From assembly GCF_001613425.1 (NCBI RefSeq), contig NZ_BDCI01000021.1:171809-235808 (forward strand): a stretch of 64,000 nt of DNA, given 5' to 3'. The stretch is from Nocardia vulneris. Lineage in GTDB: Bacteria > Actinomycetota > Actinomycetes > Mycobacteriales > Mycobacteriaceae. A model generated the notes under the pieces. That model worked only from the letters and a program-made list of their open reading frames with translations. It made no database searches and was not told where the DNA came from. Position numbers and translations under genes: made by a program. The stretch's first letter is position 1; every line of letters begins with the position of its first letter. Below, piece by piece: positions 48,867-59,062 of the stretch.

Positions 48867-49244
48867 ATGTTCCTGCTCGGCCCCGCGTTGCTCGAAGTGT
48901 CGGCACGCAAGATATTGAACCGCCTGCACAAGACGCACGGGGTACCGGCGCTCGCTGCCGCGGCGCAGTTGCCCGCGCTCTCGGCGGCACTGGACCAGCA
49001 CGCGGCGGCCGTGCGCGACATTCTCGAATGGGGTGTCGAGGATGCCGCGCGGGTGCCCGCGAGCGTGCTGCTCGCGGGTTACGCCCGCGGACTGCTCGAT
49101 CAGGTCCGCGAGGCCGCGGCCGGCGCCGAGCGGACCCCGCTCCTCAGCGCCGCGCCCGGCGATCTCGGCGGCTGGGCCGGCGCGGACTGGTTGCAACTGC
49201 GCCTGGCCGGCGTCTGCCTGCACGCGTCGCGCACCCCCGCCTGA
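48867..49244 (+). CDS. Small helical protein, possibly DUF6401-like
   Basis: 125 aa, predicted all-helical, no signal peptide or span (FLLGPALLEVSARKILNRLH, LDQHAAAVRDILEWGVEDAA, SVLLAGYARGLLDQVREAA). It resembles proteins I have seen labelled DUF6401 in actinobacteria, but I am not certain of the assignment. Convergent with the MscS-like gene across a shared hairpin. Confidence 0.7.
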   Translation: MFLLGPALLEVSARKILNRLHKTHGVPALAAAAQLPALSAALDQHAAAVRDILEWGVEDAARVPASVLLAGYARGLLDQVREAAAGAERTPLLSAAPGDLGGWAGADWLQLRLAGVCLHASRTPA

Positions 49245-49253
49245 AACGCGAAA

Positions 49254-49288
49254 GACGTCCGTCACCAGCTCGGCCGATGACGGACGTC
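49254..49288. terminator. Bidirectional hairpin
   Basis: GACGTCCGTCA (49254-49264) and TGACGGACGTC (49278-49288), perfect 11-bp stem, between convergent stops at 49244 and 49308. Confidence 0.7.
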
Positions 49289-49307
49289 CTTGGTCTCGCT
49301 TGGTGAT

Positions 49308-50201
49308 TCAGCGATCGGTGCCCGGGTCCCGATAGCCCATGTATTCACCGGAACGCTGGTAGGAACCGCCGCCCTGCTGGTACCCGCCACCGTGCATCGC
49401 GCCCTCGTCCCACTGCTGGCCCTGCTGGCCCTGCTGGCCACGGGCGGCCTGCTGATCCATCCACAGCTGCTCGCGCGAGGCGTCTTCGCGGCCGCGCGAG
49501 TACGCCTCGGCATGGCCCTTGACCGCAGGCATCTCCTCCTCCAGCCCGCTGAGCCAGTTCTCCCAGCGCTGCTGCATCGGACGGACCATGCCGCCGCCGA
49601 CACCGACCACCAGGATGCCGCCGATGGTGGCGAGCACGGTGATCAGGATCGGCATGGTGACCGACATGGCCACCCCGATCTGGTTCAACGCGGCCACGAT
49701 GCCGACGCCCCAGATGAACACGGCCGCGATCCGGCCGATCATGGCGCCGTAGGAGAGTCCGCCGAGCATGTTGCCGACCAGGTCACGCACGGCGGAGGCG
49801 ATCGCGCCCGCGATGACCACGATGATGATCGCGACCGCGGCCTTGGGTAGCCAGGAGACGATGCCGTCGAGTAGATCGCTGACCGGATTCGGACCGAACA
49901 CGCCGAAGCCGAGTTGCAACGCGATCAGCAGGATCGCGTAGTAGGCCAGCTTCGCGAGCAGATCCGACGCGTCGTAGCGACTGCGCGACATCATCTGCCG
50001 CAGCCCGCCGCGCTCGACCAGCCGGTCGAAGCCGACCCGGTCCAGCACCTTGTCCACGATGGTCGACACGATCTTCGCGACGATCCAGCCGATGAGCAGG
50101 ATGACGAGGAATCCGGCCAGTTTGGGGACGAACGTGGCGACGGAACTCCATGCGTCGGAGAGGCCCTGCTGGAAATCGATAGCCAAACTGGAGGTGTACA
50201 T
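49308..50201 (-). CDS. MscS-related membrane protein with conserved TM helix repeat
   Basis: 297 aa. Five or so hydrophobic helices in ~25-215, including an MscS-like GWIVAKIVSTIVDKVLDRVG and GNMLGGLSYGAMIGR. The conserved Gly-rich stretch ILVVGVGGGM replaces the MscS pore helix, and the cytoplasmic cage is missing; instead a Gln/Gly-rich tail (GQQGQQGQQW) follows. Mechanosensitivity is not certain. ATG 50201 is favoured over 50207 since GAAGGG is 6 nt before it. Confidence 0.75.
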   Translation of the reverse strand: MYTSSLAIDFQQGLSDAWSSVATFVPKLAGFLVILLIGWIVAKIVSTIVDKVLDRVGFDRLVERGGLRQMMSRSRYDASDLLAKLAYYAILLIALQLGFGVFGPNPVSDLLDGIVSWLPKAAVAIIIVVIAGAIASAVRDLVGNMLGGLSYGAMIGRIAAVFIWGVGIVAALNQIGVAMSVTMPILITVLATIGGILVVGVGGGMVRPMQQRWENWLSGLEEEMPAVKGHAEAYSRGREDASREQLWMDQQAARGQQGQQGQQWDEGAMHGGGYQQGGGSYQRSGEYMGYRDPGTDR

Positions 50202-50207
50202 GCCCAT

Positions 50208-50555
50208 CCCTTCGCTATCCGATTAGCCGGGGCGGTTTGCCGAGGCTGCTTCAAGGCCGGTTATACCCCGGCGACATCACTCGAACCCTCTGTTTGCAGC
50301 TAATTTGCCACATTGATGCATTCCGCGCGACAAGTAACTCGAAACGATATGTCCCGCCGCATCGTCGACGCTTCGTGGCGGCGGGTCGGCCACCCTCGTT
50401 CACAACCGACCGTGCGGTATGTGGAGAAGAGTGTTACGACCTGTCATCGGAGTGCCATCTTGCTGTCACCGACACGCCAAGGTTGACCGTTCACGCTGAT
50501 ACCCGGATCCGGCATTGGGCAATGCCTCTCGCCCGACACCACCCGGAGGTGCACG
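50208..50555. other. 348-bp intergenic region
   Basis: No gene seen. Contains an AT-richer patch (50290-50355) likely holding the leftward promoter of the MscS-like gene and rightward promoter elements for the short ORF at 50556. Confidence 0.4.
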
Positions 50556-50651
50556 ATGAACCCGCTGTCCGCCGAACCCGCCGAACGAAGGGCCCGCCCC
50601 GACGCCGAACCGAGCCGTAAGCCGTTGGGAGCCCGCGATGTTCGTGCGTGA
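50556..50651 (+). CDS. Putative 31-aa upstream ORF coupled to DUF4254 gene
   Basis: Begins MNPLSAEPAERRARPD and ends DVRA. GGAGGTG lies 4-5 nt before the ATG, better than the site of the downstream gene, and the ORF ends 14 nt inside it. Polar, Arg/Pro/Glu-rich. It could couple translation of the DUF4254 protein; no attenuator structure was identified. Confidence 0.4.
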   Translation: MNPLSAEPAERRARPDAEPSRKPLGARDVRA

Positions 50652-51108
50652 TCGGGCCCTGCTCGCGACGGGTGCCACCGCTCGGCCACTGCCCGAACAG
50701 CGCGAACTCGTCGCCGCCTTCGGCGACTGTCCGGGCGATCCGGCCACCGACCATCCACTCGTGAGCTGGGCCCGCGCGCTGGGCTCGCTGCATCGGACCC
50801 GCCGTGGCAACCCGCTCGCGGCCGCCGGAATCGATTGCCGCCGTGCCGAATTGGTCGCGGCGATCGATGCGTGGGTTGCCGCCCAGGTGCCACACCGCCG
50901 CTATACCGAGCACCTGCGGTCGGGTTCGCTCGGCGGCACCGTCGATCGGATGGCCGCCGCCCACGTGCACGCCAGCCACCTGCTGCATACCGCAGAAAAG
51001 GTGTCCGACGACCGAGTGCACGCGGCGTGGTATCGCCTGGCCCAGCTCGCCGACGAGTGGACCGATCTGATCATGGGCGCGGTGCCGGCGCGGACGCGAA
51101 AGGTCTAG
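50638..51108 (+). CDS. DUF4254 family protein
   Basis: 156 aa, helical. Family-type blocks are GNPLAAAGIDCRRAELVAAID, GSLGGTVDRMAAAHVHA and WYRLAQLADEWTDLI. Actinobacterial DUF4254 proteins have no proven activity. GGGAGC 6 nt before ATG 50638; overlaps the putative upstream ORF. Stop codon lies inside the shared palindrome at 51105-51129. Confidence 0.75.
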   Translation: MFVRDRALLATGATARPLPEQRELVAAFGDCPGDPATDHPLVSWARALGSLHRTRRGNPLAAAGIDCRRAELVAAIDAWVAAQVPHRRYTEHLRSGSLGGTVDRMAAAHVHASHLLHTAEKVSDDRVHAAWYRLAQLADEWTDLIMGAVPARTRKV

Positions 51109-51129
51109 TGTTCAGACGCAGAACACTAG
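51105..51129. terminator. Palindrome containing both convergent stop codons
   Basis: CTAGTGTTC (51105-51113) and GAACACTAG (51121-51129), perfect 9-bp stem, 7-nt loop. The TAG of the DUF4254 gene is at 51106-51108 and the TAG of the opposite AbrB gene at 51126-51128, one in each arm. Confidence 0.65.
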
Positions 51130-52256
51130 GCGACGAACTCGGGCTGCGGCGCGAACTGCCGCTGGGACACCCAGCGCATGCCGCGGGTCAGCAGCGGCAG
51201 CATCAGCACCATCAGCAGCAGCCGCAGGCTCTGCACGCAGGTGATCAGCGGCAGGTTCGCGTCCATCGACTCGGCGGTGGCCAGCACCGCGTTGATGCCG
51301 CCGGGCGTGGTGGCCAGGTAGATGTCGGACAGCTCGAGGTCGACGAAGGTGGCCACCGCGAAAGCCAATCCGGCCACGATGGCCGACAGCGCGACGATGG
51401 TGACGGTCATGCCGGGGATCATCCGCGCCATCTCGGTGACCACGGTTTTGGTGAAGCGAGTGCCGACCTCGAAACCGATGAGCACGAACAGCAGATCCTT
51501 GAACAGGTTCGTGGGGGCGTACCCGTGACTGACGCCCAAGCCGGTCAGTACCGCGGTGAGCATCATCGGCCCGATCAACGCGGGACTCGGCAGGTGCAGC
51601 CGCCGGCCCAGCTTGGTGCCGATGATGCAGAGCATGATCGCGATCGAGAGCCCGGCCACCTGGTCACCGCGTCCGACGATCATCCAGCTCGGCAGGTCCG
51701 GGTTGGTGACGGCGCCGCCGAGGGTCACGTGCGCGGCGGTGAGACCGGTGGTGTTGTTGTTCAGCAGCGCGCCGAGCGCGGGCGCGCTCACCGCGACCAG
51801 GGCGACGCGCAGGTACTGCATGAACGCCACCTGGCGCGGATCGGCGTCCATATCGTCGGCGCAGGACACCACCGCGGCGGAGCCGCCGGCCAGCAGGCCG
51901 AGCGTCGCGGTCGGCAACTCCACGTGCGCGAGGCGGGCGAACACCACCGCGACGAGCAAGCTGATCACCAGCGTCGCGACCGTCACCGCGAGCACCGGGA
52001 TCAGCGCCAACCCGATGCTGGACAGCAGCGAGATCTCCAGATAGCTGCCCATCAGCACGCCGAGCATGCCCTGGACACCGAGCGTGAGCCGGCGCGGAAG
52101 CGGGGTCGGCAACTTTCCGGTCAACGCCAGCGCGCCGCCGACGACAATGGCCAGGATCATCTGTGGCGCCGGAAAGTGCACCCGATCGAGAAGATGCGCT
52201 CCGGCAAGCACCGAGGCCAGCAGAGCTACCCATCCGATCACTTGCCTGCGCGTCAT
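51126..52256 (-). CDS. AbrB-family membrane transporter-like protein
   Basis: 376 aa, about ten membrane helices in two similar halves (GGALALTG..., PALIGPMMLTAVLTG). Matches the AbrB (ammonia monooxygenase-regulator-like) membrane family, with TTPGGINAVLATAESMDA as its best-conserved loop. Substrate unknown. AAGGA lies ~9 nt before the ATG. Confidence 0.88.
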   Translation of the reverse strand: MTRRQVIGWVALLASVLAGAHLLDRVHFPAPQMILAIVVGGALALTGKLPTPLPRRLTLGVQGMLGVLMGSYLEISLLSSIGLALIPVLAVTVATLVISLLVAVVFARLAHVELPTATLGLLAGGSAAVVSCADDMDADPRQVAFMQYLRVALVAVSAPALGALLNNNTTGLTAAHVTLGGAVTNPDLPSWMIVGRGDQVAGLSIAIMLCIIGTKLGRRLHLPSPALIGPMMLTAVLTGLGVSHGYAPTNLFKDLLFVLIGFEVGTRFTKTVVTEMARMIPGMTVTIVALSAIVAGLAFAVATFVDLELSDIYLATTPGGINAVLATAESMDANLPLITCVQSLRLLLMVLMLPLLTRGMRWVSQRQFAPQPEFVA

Positions 52257-52519
52257 ACCTAGTAATCCTTGCTGCCGCTAATGAACAATCCGTTACGGCT
52301 CCGTTATCGGGGTTGGCGGCGGTTGTGATCCGCGACGCAATTGCGCCATTCCCCATGTCAGAGCGGAGATTTCGGAGTCTCGCGCACAATTCGAAGAACA
52401 TCAGGCAGTGCAGATTGACGAGCCGGCGAACTCATCGTTCACCACCACAAACGTACCTCGCACCCGCGGAGCACGCCGCTCGGCGAGGGGTCGCGTGTAC
52501 TATTCGGCCGGAATCACCC

Positions 52520-52612
52520 CACCGCGGGAGCTCGGGCACGGCCGGGCTGAGAGGGCGGACCCCAGCGCTTCGCCGACCGCATGAACCTGTCCGGGTAATG
52601 CCGGCGTAGGAA
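52520..52612 (+). promoter_or_regulatory. TPP riboswitch (THI element)
   Basis: Shows the conserved pieces in order: GGGCTGAGAGGG at ~52544-52555, GACCC at 52558-52562, GAACCTG near 52583, CGGGTAATGCCGGCGTAGGAA at ~52592-52612 (written across two conserved blocks). The 3' end merges with the GGAAGAG ribosome site of the transporter 13 nt before the ATG, so control by ribosome-site masking when thiamine diphosphate is bound is likely. The rest of 52257-52519 is non-coding. Confidence 0.93.
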
Positions 52613-52625
52613 GAGCGTTTCGGGC

Positions 52626-53996
52626 ATGTCTGCATCGACCCTGCACAACTCCGAACGGCACGAAGCACCGTTCACCCTCGACGAGCCCGCCCCCAAGGTG
52701 CTGTCCTTCTGGGATCAGAGCGCATTCTGGGCAAACCTCGGCGTCAGCCTCATCGCCTTCTCCGGCGCGTACACCGTGCTCGCGCCGAATTCCGACGGCG
52801 CGGCTCAGATCTCCATCGCCGCGGGCATCCTCGCGATGATCGTCGGCACGGTCGTCGGCGGCGTCATGCTCGGCTTGGCCGCGGTGCCGGGCGCGCGCAC
52901 CGGCAAACCCGCGATGGTGCTGCTGCGCGGGCTGTTCGGCGCGAAACTGAGCTACCTGCCGACCGTGCTGAACATCGCCCAGCTGATCGGCTGGGGCACT
53001 TTCGAATTGATCGTGATCGGTGACGCGGCCGACGAATTGTTCGGCGGCGGACCGCACTGGCTGTACGTGGTGGCGGCCGGCGTGCTCACCACCGCGCTGA
53101 CCATCTGGCCGCTCGGTTCGGTCCGGATGCTGCGCCGGTTCGTCACGGTCGGCGTGGTGATCGCGCTGGTCTGGTTCTACATCCAGTTCTTCCGCAGCGG
53201 ACTGCCCGATCTGACGGCCAACCCCGGTCCGCACGGCAGTGGTCCGTTCGGCGTCGACTGGAATCTCTTCTGGATCGCCACCGACGCGGCGCTGGCGGTC
53301 TCCATCTCCTGGGTGCCGGTGGCCGCCGACTACACCCGGCACGCGCGCAGTACCCGCAGCGCGTTCGGCGCGGCGAGCGGCGCGTACGCGCTCACCCAGA
53401 TCGTCGCCTACATCCTCGGCCTGTTCGCACTGGCCCGCGCGACCGGCGACGGCCAGTACTCGCCGTTCCTCCAGGTAACACTGGGTGGCCTGTTCTTCTT
53501 CGTCTTCGTGCTGCGCGAGGCGGACCAGTCCTTCGCCAACGTGTACTCCACCGCCGTATCGATCCAGAACCTGTGGCCGCGCCTTGACCGGCGGGTGCTC
53601 TCGATCGGGCTCGGCGTGCTGATCACGGTGCTCGCGCTGCGCCTGAACATGGCCAACTACTTCGGCTTCCTCGGCCTGATCGGCTCGGTGTTCGTGCCGC
53701 TGCTCGGCGTGCTCGTCGCCGACTTCTTCCTGCGGGCCCGAGGTGAATGGAACACCGCCGCCGACGCCCCGCCGCGCTGGGGCATGGTCGTCGCCTGGCT
53801 CGCGGGACTCTCGGTCTACCAGCTGATCAACCCGGGTGATGCCGGGGTGTGGACCGATTTCTGGGTGCGCGTGCAGGAGCTGCTGCACTTCGGCAAGCAG
53901 GCGTGGATGAGCGCGTCGCTGCTGTCGTTCCTGGCCGCGGTGCTGGTCGCCTGGGTGTTCGGGCGGATCGCGGCCGCGCGCAGATCCGCCGCCTAG
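52626..53996 (+). CDS. cytX: NCS1-family transporter, CytX-type thiamine-precursor permease
   Basis: 456 aa, twelve predicted membrane helices of the cytosine/purine/hydantoin (NCS1) family (FWDQSAFWANLGVSLIAFSG as helix 1). Control by the TPP riboswitch directly upstream points to uptake of hydroxymethylpyrimidine or a related thiamine precursor, the role assigned to CytX by regulon analysis. No other thiamine gene is in this operon. Terminates just before the DUF72 gene. Confidence 0.9.
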   Translation: MSASTLHNSERHEAPFTLDEPAPKVLSFWDQSAFWANLGVSLIAFSGAYTVLAPNSDGAAQISIAAGILAMIVGTVVGGVMLGLAAVPGARTGKPAMVLLRGLFGAKLSYLPTVLNIAQLIGWGTFELIVIGDAADELFGGGPHWLYVVAAGVLTTALTIWPLGSVRMLRRFVTVGVVIALVWFYIQFFRSGLPDLTANPGPHGSGPFGVDWNLFWIATDAALAVSISWVPVAADYTRHARSTRSAFGAASGAYALTQIVAYILGLFALARATGDGQYSPFLQVTLGGLFFFVFVLREADQSFANVYSTAVSIQNLWPRLDRRVLSIGLGVLITVLALRLNMANYFGFLGLIGSVFVPLLGVLVADFFLRARGEWNTAADAPPRWGMVVAWLAGLSVYQLINPGDAGVWTDFWVRVQELLHFGKQAWMSASLLSFLAAVLVAWVFGRIAAARRSAA

Positions 53997-54022
53997 CCGG
54001 GCACGGCTGCCACGATGGAGGC

Positions 54023-54829
54023 ATGGGCCAGATCCGGATCGGCACGTCGGGGTGGGTGTACCCGCCCTGGCGTGGTGTCTTCTATCCCAAAGGCGTGCCG
54101 CAGAAACGCGAGCTCGCGTACCTGTCGGAACGACTGAACAGCGTCGAGATCAACGGTTCTTTCTATGCGCTGCAACGCCCTTCGAGCTATCAGAACTGGG
54201 CGAGCCTGACGCCGGACGATTTCGTGTTCGCGGTGAAGGGCAGTCGGTTCATCACCCATATGAAACGGCTGCGCGACGGCGACGAGCTACTGGCGAACTT
54301 CCTCGCCTCCGGCGTGCTGGCCCTCGGCCCGAAGCTGGGGCCGATCCTGTGGCAGCTGCCGCCGAACTTCCAGTTCGATCCCGAGGTGCTCACGACCTTC
54401 TTCGCCCACCTGCCCCGATCCACCGCGCAGGCGGCCGCGATCGCGAAACGGCACGACCACCGGGTGGACCCGGCGCACACGAGCACCGACGCCGATCGCC
54501 CGCTCCGGCATGCGCTCGAGGTGCGGCACCCGAGCTTCTGCACACCGCGGTTCACCGAACTGCTGGCCGACCACGAGATCGCCGTGGTCGTCGCCGACGC
54601 CGCGGGTAAGTTCCCGTTGCTCGAGCAGGTCACCGCGGATTTCGTCTATATCCGCCTGCACGGCCACGACGAGCTCTACGTCAGCGGATACACCGACGCG
54701 GGCCTGGACATGTGGGCCGAGAAGATCCGCACCTGGTCCGCCGACCACGACGTCTACTGCTATTTCGACAACGATGCCAAGGTCATGGCACCGCGCGATG
54801 CGCTGGCGTTGCGGGCACGGCTGAGCTGA
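54023..54829 (+). CDS. DUF72 (YecE-like) protein
   Basis: 268 aa, TIM-barrel family. Blocks IGTSGWVYPPWRGVFYPKG, LNSVEINGSFYALQRPSSY and the C-terminal YIRLHGHDELYVSGY are typical; YCYFDNDAKVMAP closes the barrel. No enzymatic function is established. ATG 54023 has GGAGG upstream. 26 nt from the transporter stop, possibly co-transcribed. Confidence 0.9.
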   Translation: MGQIRIGTSGWVYPPWRGVFYPKGVPQKRELAYLSERLNSVEINGSFYALQRPSSYQNWASLTPDDFVFAVKGSRFITHMKRLRDGDELLANFLASGVLALGPKLGPILWQLPPNFQFDPEVLTTFFAHLPRSTAQAAAIAKRHDHRVDPAHTSTDADRPLRHALEVRHPSFCTPRFTELLADHEIAVVVADAAGKFPLLEQVTADFVYIRLHGHDELYVSGYTDAGLDMWAEKIRTWSADHDVYCYFDNDAKVMAPRDALALRARLS

Positions 54830-54868
54830 CCGCACCCCTGCACCATTCGGGCAGGGGTGCGCGCACGA

Positions 54869-56245
<1,377 letters not shown>

Positions 56246-56353
56246 GACCCCCATCGTTCCAGATGCCCGGAGTGTGAGTTCGCGCACGCCACGCGGAACC
56301 CCTACCGCGCGACAAACCGGGAAACCGGTACGCCCGCCTTTAGGATCCCCCAC

Positions 56354-56833
56354 ATGAGGCAGCCGAACATCGCCCGTGCCGGTGTCGTGCTGGCCGGAGC
56401 GGCACTCGCCGCACTGGTCGGACCCGGTGCACCAGCCAACGCAGTGACGACCGAGTTCCCGCAGGTGCCGACGCTCGCGCACGGCGGTCTCTGCTGGACC
56501 AGCATCCGCACCTGGGCCGACGTCGACCCGGCCTGGCCGGGCCGCGCCATCCTGAACATCCAGGCGCTGCCGCTGGCCGGCATCGGGTCCGGTGACTACC
56601 CGTTCGCCCCGGTCTGCGAGGTGCGCACCATGGTCGATTGGCGCAACACCACCACCGGCGCGGCGGGCCGGTACGAAGACATCGTGGTGACCAGCATGTA
56701 CGGCAGCATCCAGTACGCGCTGTTCCAGGACACCGGCCCCGGCCGCATCGAGGTGACCGTCTCCACCGACGCCGCGAGCATCCCCGCGCGCGGCGTGTTC
56801 GACGTCCCCGCTCCCCCTGCCCCGCCTGCGTAG
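56354..56833 (+). CDS. Secreted hypothetical protein
   Basis: 159 aa. Sec signal peptide (MRQPNIARAGVVLAG, cleavage near APANA-VT), then a beta-rich domain with a Cys pair (GGLCWTSIRTWADVDP, APVCEVRTMVDWRN). No membrane anchor, Pro-rich end. Family unrecognised; extracellular or periplasm-like location is the main inference. Divergent from cbs. Confidence 0.75.
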   Translation: MRQPNIARAGVVLAGAALAALVGPGAPANAVTTEFPQVPTLAHGGLCWTSIRTWADVDPAWPGRAILNIQALPLAGIGSGDYPFAPVCEVRTMVDWRNTTTGAAGRYEDIVVTSMYGSIQYALFQDTGPGRIEVTVSTDAASIPARGVFDVPAPPAPPA

Positions 56834-56839
56834 AGTCGG

Positions 56840-56845
56840 TATCTT
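56840..56845 (+). promoter_or_regulatory. Possible -10 of the SGNH gene
   Basis: TATCTT with 8 nt to GTG 56854, near leaderless spacing. Confidence 0.35.
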
Positions 56846-56853
56846 TAACTTCT

Positions 56854-57744
56854 GTGAACGCACCACGGGTCGGCTGGCGCACCGCAGCGGTGACCGGTGC
56901 CGCGACCGTGCTGGCCGGTTCCGGCGCAGGCACCGCCTGGTGGGCCACCTATCGACTGCTGACCGCGCAGGCGGGGACCGCGCGCGGCGTGATCGGCCGC
57001 GACACCTCGAAACCGCCTGAGGCGGACGGCATCTACACCGCGGGCTGCCTGGCGCCGGAACCCTGGCGCGCGGGCAAACAGGCCGACCTGCACCTGATGA
57101 TCTTCGGCGATTCCACCGCGGCCGGTGTCGGCTGCCGGGTCGCCGACGAGGTCCCCGGGGTGCGGCTGGCCCGCGGGCTCGCCCAGGCCACGCAGCGGCG
57201 AATCCGATTGAGCACCAAGGCGATCTCGGGCGCCACCTCCAAGGGCCTGTCCGGTCAGGTGGACGCGATGTTCGTGGCGGGCCCACCGCCGGACGCGGCG
57301 GTCATCCTCATCGGCGCCAACGACATCACCAAAAAGCACTCCGTCCGGGCCTCCGCGCGCCGGCTGGCCGCGGCGGTCGCCCGGCTGAGCCGCGCCGATG
57401 CCGTGGTGGTGGTCGGCACCTGCCCGAATCTCGGTACCGTGACCGCGATTCCGCAGCCGCTGCGCACGGTGGTGCACAACTGGAGTCTGCGCCTGGCCCG
57501 CGCGCAGACCGTGGCCACCACCGTCGCGGGCGGCGTCCCGGTACCGATGGGCTATCTGCTCGCACCGGAATTCCGGGCCCAACCCGAATTGCTGTTCGCC
57601 GAGGACGGTTTCCATCCGTCGGCGGCGGGCTACGAACTGGCCGCGGCACAGTTGCTTCCGGTCCTGCTCGAGGTGCTCGGCGAGCCGACCCCGGGTGCTC
57701 GGGCCCCGGGGCGCGACGTAGATTCGGTAAGAACCCGCGAGTAA
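56854..57744 (+). CDS. SGNH/GDSL hydrolase, exported (Rv1075c-like)
   Basis: 296 aa. N-terminal hydrophobic segment (~11-37) acts as signal or anchor. SGNH blocks are visible: FGDSTAAGVG (catalytic S87), a Gly/Asn block GANDIT, and DGFHPS (D251, H254). Esterase or lipase activity at the envelope. GTG start with a TATCTT 8 nt upstream. Upstream of thiolase by 40 nt, same direction. Confidence 0.9.
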   Translation: MNAPRVGWRTAAVTGAATVLAGSGAGTAWWATYRLLTAQAGTARGVIGRDTSKPPEADGIYTAGCLAPEPWRAGKQADLHLMIFGDSTAAGVGCRVADEVPGVRLARGLAQATQRRIRLSTKAISGATSKGLSGQVDAMFVAGPPPDAAVILIGANDITKKHSVRASARRLAAAVARLSRADAVVVVGTCPNLGTVTAIPQPLRTVVHNWSLRLARAQTVATTVAGGVPVPMGYLLAPEFRAQPELLFAEDGFHPSAAGYELAAAQLLPVLLEVLGEPTPGARAPGRDVDSVRTRE

Positions 57745-57784
57745 CAAAGCGGGCTCGCTCGTACCCTCCGACAAAGGAGTCCTC

Positions 57785-59005
57785 ATGCCTGAGGCTGTCA
57801 TCGTCTCGACTGCCCGTTCCCCGATCGGCCGGGCGGCCAAGGGATCGCTGGTCGACATGCGGCCCGACGACCTGACCACCCAGATCGTCCGCGCGGCACT
57901 CGACAAGGTGCCCGCTCTGGACCCCAACCAGATCGATGACCTGATTCTCGGCTGCGGTTCGCCGGGTGGCGAGTCCGGTTTCAACATCGCCCGCATCGTC
58001 GCCGTCCAGCTGGGTTACGACCTGGTGCCGGGCACCACCGTGCACCGCTACTGCGCGTCGTCGCTGCAGTCCACCCGGATGGCCTTCCACGCCATCAAGG
58101 CGGGCGAGGGTGACGTCTTCATCTCCGCGGGCGTCGAGACCGTGTCCCGGTACAAGAACGGTTCCGCCGACAGCTGGCCGAACACCCAGAACGAGCTGTT
58201 CGCCGAGGCGCAGGCGCGCACCGCGAAGACCGCCGAGGGCGGCGCGGGGGCGTGGCACGACCCGCGCCAGGACGGCCTGATCCCGGACGCCTACATCGCG
58301 ATGGGCCAGACCGCCGAGAACGTCGCCAGCTTTACCGGTATCACCCGCGAGGAGCAGGACCGCTGGGGCGTGCGGTCGCAGAACCGGGCCGAGGAAGCGA
58401 TCAAGAACGGCTTCTTCGAGCGCGAGATCACCCCGATCACGCTGCCCGACGGCACCGTGGTGTCGAAGGACGACGGCCCGCGCGCGGGCGTCACCTACGA
58501 GGCGGTCAGCCAGCTGAAGCCGGTCTTCCGCCCGGACGGCACGGTCACCGCCGGTAACTGCTGTCCGCTCAACGACGGCGCCGCCGCGCTGGTCATCATG
58601 AGCGACACCAAGGCCAAGGAGCTGGGCCTGACCCCGCTGGCCCGCATCGTCTCCACCGGCGTCTCCGGCCTCTCGCCCGAGATCATGGGTCTCGGCCCGA
58701 TCGAGGCGTGCAAGCGCGCACTCGCCTTGGCGGGCAAGTCGATCGATGACATCGACCTCGTCGAGATCAACGAGGCGTTCGCGGTGCAGGTGCTCGGCTC
58801 GGCGCGCGAGCTGAAGATCGACGAGGACAAGCTGAACGTCTCCGGCGGCGCGATCGCGCTCGGCCACCCGTTCGGCATGACCGGCGCCCGCATCACCACC
58901 ACGCTGCTCAACAACCTGCAGACCTACGACAAGCAGTTCGGTCTGGAGACCATGTGCGTCGGCGGCGGCCAGGGCATGGCGATGGTCATCGAGCGCCTGA
59001 GCTAG
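57785..59005 (+). CDS. Acetyl-CoA C-acetyltransferase (thiolase, FadA3-like)
   Basis: 406 aa. Beta-oxidation thiolase with nucleophile C90 (HRYCASSLQS), H361 (GHPFGMTG) and acid/base C391 (CVGGGQG), plus NEAFA. Homologue of mycobacterial FadA3 by synteny. AAGGAG 6 nt before ATG. A textbook terminator follows. Confidence 0.95.
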   Translation: MPEAVIVSTARSPIGRAAKGSLVDMRPDDLTTQIVRAALDKVPALDPNQIDDLILGCGSPGGESGFNIARIVAVQLGYDLVPGTTVHRYCASSLQSTRMAFHAIKAGEGDVFISAGVETVSRYKNGSADSWPNTQNELFAEAQARTAKTAEGGAGAWHDPRQDGLIPDAYIAMGQTAENVASFTGITREEQDRWGVRSQNRAEEAIKNGFFEREITPITLPDGTVVSKDDGPRAGVTYEAVSQLKPVFRPDGTVTAGNCCPLNDGAAALVIMSDTKAKELGLTPLARIVSTGVSGLSPEIMGLGPIEACKRALALAGKSIDDIDLVEINEAFAVQVLGSARELKIDEDKLNVSGGAIALGHPFGMTGARITTTLLNNLQTYDKQFGLETMCVGGGQGMAMVIERLS

Positions 59006-59012
59006 TCGAACG

Positions 59013-59051
59013 AAAAGACCCCCGGCCCAACGGACCGGGGGTCTTTTCTTT
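59013..59051 (+). terminator. Rho-independent terminator of the thiolase gene
   Basis: Perfect 13-bp stem AAAAGACCCCCGG (59013-59025) and CCGGGGGTCTTTT (59035-59047), continuing into CTTTG. Works for both strands in principle, since the opposite gene ends at 59063. Confidence 0.92.
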
Positions 59052-59062
59052 GTGTCCGGTTA

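Noticed and set aside
52500..53888. 462-aa minus-strand ORF
   Set aside because: Antisense to cytX and the TPP riboswitch.
56246..57286. N-terminal extension of cbs to 805 aa
   Set aside because: The added residues are Arg/Pro-rich, antisense to the SGNH gene, and cbs of relatives starts at MRIADH.
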